This document shows, one piece after another, positions 27,526-31,463 of a DNA stretch of 31,463 bases (positions are counted from its first letter, which is position 1; every line of letters starts with the position of its first letter). The notes beneath the pieces were generated by a model. The model did not search any database. It worked only from the letters and a program-made list of their open reading frames with translations, and was not told where the DNA came from. The stretch comes from Balamuthia mandrillaris (Eukaryota; Discosea; Longamoebia; Balamuthiidae): NCBI GenBank assembly GCA_031835245.1, contig JAVKOQ010000512.1, positions 1 to 31,463 of the forward strand, given 5' to 3'. The position numbers and the translations under genes were made by a program.

Positions 27526-29971
27526 TCATTTTTTGTAAGGTACTTGCTTCAAAGGTGAATGGTTTTGTAGATGAGGTAATGCAGGTTCTATGAATGCTTC
27601 CAAAAGCTCATCTAAAAGTTGAAAGTTGCCTGCCAACAAGCTTGCAATATGTCTTCTTCCAACAATCGTTTTGATGTGATTAAGTGGTGGTGGTGGTGAT
27701 GATGCATCTTGAGAGTTATTTCTTTGCTTGAATGCTTCCATTTCCTGGCTCATCTCTTCTTCAACTTCATCTTCATGATTGTCTATCCATGCATGTAAGC
27801 ACTTTTGCCATAAAGACTTGCATAATTTAGCATGATCTGACTTGGATAAATCAGTTCTGCTTTGGAATCTAAAATAAATAAAAATTAATGAATAAAATGA
27901 GTGAGTTAAGCACAAGAAAAATAAACAAAATAAACAAAATAATAATAATAATAAAGTAAAAAATACACCAACCTTTCCATAACTTTGTCATAAAAGGCTT
28001 CATAATTAGTTTGTAAAGACCACTTTGAAGTCAAAGGTTCTTTCAAATTATGAAATACTTCTTTGGTAACTAAAGTTGGATCCATCAAACTGGTTGAAGA
28101 GGCTTCACCTAATTGATTGTATGTGCAAAAGAAAATAAAAAGTAAGATAAGTTTTTCTTTCTTTCTCAAATTAAAAAAAAAAGAAAAAATAAAATACCTG
28201 AGGAAGAAACTAATCTATTAGCAACCATGGATTTGATAGCAGTGCTTTTCACATAACGTTGTTGAGAACGTCCATAAGGCTGCCAACCAGCAATAAAAGC
28301 TGTAGATTCCAGTACTGCATTTCTTTGTTGACTGTCATTCAAACCCTGCTTGATCAAAGCAGTGCAAATGAAACCAGCTCTCAAAGAATGGAAAGTAAAG
28401 AGGCCTGGAGGATAGTTGGCTTGGCTAGCACATTTCTTCAGTCTGGCATTCAAAGCATCAGGGCTCAGTCCCCACAAAGAAGTAGCTTGTTGTTGAGGAG
28501 AAAGATTCCAAGCAGAAAACTCTTCTAAGCATAAAGAATGAGTTTCTTGAAGATGAAGATTAAGCCAGTAGATGAAGTCAGCTGTGGGGTTGATGTGAGG
28601 AGGAGGATGAAGGTAGCCTTCCAAAGTAATCATGTGATTCCAATCTCCTGGTTTTCCTTTGGTAACTTGATGAAGAAGTGAAAAGAAGCAGAGACTGTGA
28701 GGATCAGAGGGATCTTGGATGATGAAGTTCTGAAAATGTCCAAGAAGAATGTTGGAAGCTGTGATGGCTCTAGCTCCAGTGCTTACACTATGCAACCAAC
28801 AACTGGCATCTCTTGCTTTTTTGCGTTTACCATCCGGAATCATCGTTATGATTTGAATCACATCATCCCTCAAACAAGCATCTCTCATTCTTCCTGATCT
28901 TGTACAAGATGGAGCACGTTGTTTGCACTTCTTTGCTGCCAAATTCACAGTATCTTGTATCTTTTGTGGTACTTGCTCTCCTCCTGTTTCTTCCATATGA
29001 ATATGATACAAACTTGCCACAATAACATCTTTTGCTGAAGTCAAAGCATATCCAACAGTCATCACCAACCATTCCACAAATGCTCCAAGATGATGTTTAT
29101 CTGCATCCAAAGGAAAAGGTTCAAGTTTCCACTTATCACAAAATGCTGTCCAAATCAATCTGGCCCAGGCATGTTTTCGCAAAGTTGAATCACTCCATCA
29201 TGAAGAAGTTGCACTCAAGTATTCCCATCTTTCTAACATTAAAGAAGGAAGCATACGAATAGCTCGAGACACTCTTGCTGATGGGGTAGTGGTTGGTAAT
29301 GCTTGTGATGATTGTTGTTGTGGTTGTACTTTCTCTTTTCTTTTTGTTTTTGTTGGTTCATTTTCTGCTTCACTTTCTGAAGAAGAAGAAGAAGAAGAAG
29401 AAGAACAATCTACCAAATCAATGAAAAGAGTAGAAGTTGTTGTTGGAGTTGTTGATGTTGTAGTCAAGTCTATTAAAGAAGAAGAAAAAGAAGAAGAAGA
29501 AGAAGAAGAAAAATAAAAATCATCATTATTGGTCTCTCTTTCCTTCTCTTTTTCTTCTTCATCTGATGTTGCAAAAAAACTATCATTATCTTCTTCAAAA
29601 TTAAAAGCATCATTGTCATCATAAAAAATGGGAATGAATGAAGAAGAAGAAGAAGAAGAAGAAGAAGAAGAAGAAAAAAAAGAAGAAGATGATGATGATG
29701 ATGATTTCAAGGTGGAAGTTGAAGTTGTAGAAGAAGTAGATGCAGATGATATTATCATTTTTTGTTTTTGTTGAGTGTGAAAGGATCTTTGAAGCAAGAT
29801 AAAAATGAATAAGAAATAATAATTCAAAAAAAATTACTTTTAAAATAAATAAACAAACCTTTTACATTTTTTGCTACAAAAAAGTTGATTTGATTGAGGA
29901 CAAGGAATCAAATTCAAACAAAGTGAACAATGTACTTTTTTTGAAGTTGAAGGTAGCATTGTTGTTGACAT
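27526..29971 (-). CDS. Tyrosine recombinase (integrase) of the telomere-side element
   Basis: Exons 29859-29971, 28198-29786, 27973-28108 and 27526-27868, joined by phase-consistent introns. Tyrosine recombinases cut and rejoin DNA through a 3'-phosphotyrosine without a divalent metal. The catalytic residues are visible: Arg in STGARAIT (about 28769-28771), HxxR in FTFHSLRAGF (about 28379-28390), Trp in AGWQPYG (about 28285), and the nucleophile Tyr in SQQRYVK (about 28253-28255). A candidate catalytic Lys lies in TKGKPGDW. An N-terminal SAM-like core-binding domain precedes them (AWARLIWTAFCDKW, HLGAFVEWLVMTVG). The first exon carries a CxxC...CxxxC zinc-binding motif. The Ser/Asp-rich linker (about 29400-29750) comes from AAG/GAT triplet repeats. 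The interrupted frame makes function of this copy doubtful. Confidence 0.78.
29375..29406. repeat. (GAA)n triplet tract in the recombinase linker
   Basis: GAAGAA repeats encode a poly-Ser run on the minus strand; a second tract lies at about 29640-29690 and a GAT tract at 29688-29703. Confidence 0.9.
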
Positions 29972-30649
29972 AAAATATTGGTAGAAAATAAAAAAAAAAT
30001 TCACTTAAAAAGACTTTGTAAAAGAAAAAACACAATTAAAAAAATAAGAGGGGAAAAACAAGTGGAAAAAGTGTGAACTGTTTGTGAAAAAATAAAAAAA
30101 TAAACTTTAATTGTAAAAAAAATGTTTGAGGAGTTAAATTTTGGATTTTTGTAGACATGTCGACAGAAAATAACCGAAAAACCATAATAGAAAGGCGCTA
30201 TCGAAGGATGACTATTTAAAAGGGCGAAAAAAACATTATATTTTTCGAAAGCTCCAGGGAAAAGAAGGGGAGATTAACCTAGGTCGTTCAATTGATTGAT
30301 TGGCTTACGTTGTTACATATGAACCAATAATTGAAAGCATTTAGTACTGGTGAAAGAACAATGCTGGAAATTGTTGGGACAGGGGCACTGCCTTGCCATA
30401 TCTTTCCGTTAAGACAAAATGGCTGCATGGGCCCACCCGCTTCTCATTCCTGCATTCACTTGAAGAAGGAAATATCCGTTGAAATATTGCATTGAGATTG
30501 GGTTCCTTTGGAAAGGTTTGTTTGGTATAGAGAAGAGTAGTCACTTAGAAGGACAACCTGACTCTGGAGTGATTTTTTTTTGAAATTTTTTTTAAATATA
30601 GCAATTTTATCCAAGTTAAAAAAAAAAACAAATGATTAAAAGCTAAGTC

Positions 30650-30679
30650 TACAACTAAACAAGCTATGTTTATGAAAAT
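30650..30679. repeat. Subtelomeric direct repeat, copy 1
   Basis: A ~30-nt unit containing AAGCTATGTTTATGAAAAT, matching 30981-31010 with two differences, offset 331 nt. Confidence 0.75.
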
Positions 30680-30980
30680 TTACTTATCTATGTTCCAGGC
30701 TATGGAAAATTGAATACAATTGGTTTAAGCCTTAGAAAACATTATGTACTTGAGAAATTAATTATTTAAGTCAAAAACAAAATAATTCACTCTCACAATA
30801 AATTTAAAAAACAGAACTAAAAAATACTTTCCAGATATAGTCTTAAAATAACACAAACAAGGTGTTGCATTGCTGAAATGCTTTATTTACTGCTTAAAAA
30901 AAAAAAAAGAAAGGTGAAAAACTTAATGTTTTTTGATATTTTTATTTTAAAAATAGAATATTTGACAAGAACATAAAGTT

Positions 30981-31010
30981 TACAATTAAATAAGCTATGT
31001 TTATGAAAAT
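30981..31010. repeat. Subtelomeric direct repeat, copy 2
   Basis: The second copy, with AAGCTATGTTTATGAAAAT identical. CTAAGTCTA-type words also recur near 27044, 30642 and 31019. Confidence 0.75.
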
Positions 31011-31281
31011 ATGTTGACTAAGTCTAACTTAACAAAAGAAAAGGACAAATTATCAAAAAAGAGTGTATTTCAACAGAAAGAAAGAAAGACAACAGGAAAA
31101 ATACTCCATTATTGCTTTAGAGTACATTAAGAAAAAGGAAAAAGAGAATAATGGAAGACTTGAAAGTAAGTATTTTACATAAGAAGTCTTGAAATAAGTG
31201 TTGATGATTTTATTAACATACTTCCTCTTTTAAGAAAAATAGAAAGATAAAAAAATAAAAGAAAAGAATAAGAGTATTCAA

Positions 31282-31449
31282 GGGTTAGGGTTAGGGTTAG
31301 GGTTAGGGTTAGGGTTAGGGTTAGGAGTTAGAAGGGTTAGGGTTAGGGGATTGGGTTGGGTTACTCTGGGCTATAAGGAGTTAGGGTTAGGGTTAGGGTT
31401 AGGAGTTAGGGTTAGGGTTAAGGTTGAGAGGGTTGAGGTTAGGGTTATG
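31282..31449 (+). repeat. Telomeric TTAGGG array, degenerate
   Basis: It opens with seven regular TTAGGG units, then variants (TTAGGAG, TTAGAAG, TTGGG, TTAAGG, TTGAGG) and a non-telomeric stretch at about 31362-31380. The last 14 bases are not telomeric. The orientation is that of a right chromosome end; the degeneracy suggests the inner edge of the telomere or a subtelomeric tract, not the tip. Confidence 0.93.
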
Positions 31450-31463
31450 TTGACCAATAGCCC

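Larger units (their letters stand above)
27265..29971 (-). mobile_element. Telomere-side tyrosine-recombinase element (Crypton-like)
   Basis: An AT-rich element coding leftward on the minus strand, placed between an interstitial TTAGGG tract (26975-26992) and the terminal TTAGGG array (from about 31282). In coding order it has a short exon with CSLCLNLIPC and FCSKKC (29859-29971), a Ser/Asp/Glu low-complexity linker, a tyrosine recombinase core, a hydrophilic C-terminal part, and a Myb-like telobox segment (27265-27525). I found no reverse transcriptase, RNase H, capsid or DDE transposase, so a Crypton-type DNA transposon fits better than a DIRS-type element. Inverted or direct terminal repeats were not found by eye. 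The reading frame is interrupted about twice, so this copy is probably decayed, although the introns and motifs are well kept and it looks young. Edges are set by the coding parts; the real element may extend to the TTAGGG tracts. Confidence 0.75.
29972..31281. other. AT-rich subtelomeric DNA, no gene seen
   Basis: The left part holds the likely promoter of the recombinase gene, with GTCGAC at 30159-30164. A less AT-rich patch lies at about 30240-30560 with no coding signal. Right of that are A/T runs and a diverged direct repeat (30650-30679 and 30981-31010). Confidence 0.5.

Noticed and set aside
27265-29971. DIRS/Ngaro-type retroelement
   Set aside because: These also carry tyrosine recombinases, but I find no reverse transcriptase or RNase H motifs in the window, so a Crypton-like DNA element is preferred.

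Overview
This is a eukaryotic nuclear window that runs rightward to a chromosome end. The evidence is spliceosomal introns throughout, a 26S proteasome ATPase, an ADP/ATP-type mitochondrial carrier, and TTAGGG repeats at the right edge (about 31282-31449, G-rich strand pointing outward). Genes are densely packed, often in head-to-head pairs, with short introns full of pyrimidine microsatellites. The three paralogous coiled-coil proteins resemble, from memory, the Physarum LAV1-2/CBP40 type, so a free-living amoebozoan-like protist is my best guess. That is an inference, not a proof.

Layout, left to right: a 5'-truncated type I membrane protein (+, ends 2568); two tandem paralogous small genes of unknown family (+, 2713-3226 and about 3385-4004); a Deg9-type HtrA serine protease (-, 4396-6672); the proteasome ATPase Rpt1 (-, 7023-8982); coiled-coil paralog 1 (+, 9398-10810); a secreted protein built of YadA/Hep_Hag-like head repeats with one repeat per exon (-, 10960-15752, 25 exons); HSBP1 (-, 16198-16908); coiled-coil paralogs 2 and 3 (+, 17143-18396 and 18775-19986); a ZFAND1-like AN1 zinc-finger protein (-, 20146-21844); a flavin-containing monooxygenase (+, 22010-23801); a GNAT acetyltransferase (-, 23868-24538); a divergent ADP/ATP carrier (+, 24769-25683); and an unrecognised acidic/NLS-bearing protein (-, 25827-26408).

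At about 26975-26992 there is a short interstitial TTAGGG tract. To its right the sequence turns abruptly AT-rich up to the terminal repeats. This telomere-side island carries, on the minus strand (27265-29971), a tyrosine-recombinase mobile element. It has an N-terminal CxxC/CxxxC zinc-binding exon, an acidic Ser-rich linker, a recombinase core with R, HxxR, W and Y residues, and a C-terminal Myb-like segment with the telobox-like signature VDCKDKWRNL. A recombinase next to a telomere-binding-type Myb domain, in an element lying between two TTAGGG tracts, suggests telomere-targeted insertion. This and the one-exon-per-repeat YadA-like gene are the two most unusual things in the window.

Exon structures were worked out by hand from GT-AG boundaries, reading phase and (where recalled) family alignment. 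For all multi-exon genes the exon sums are whole numbers of codons, except the small gene at about 3385, whose first exon is unresolved, and the element, whose frame is interrupted about twice.
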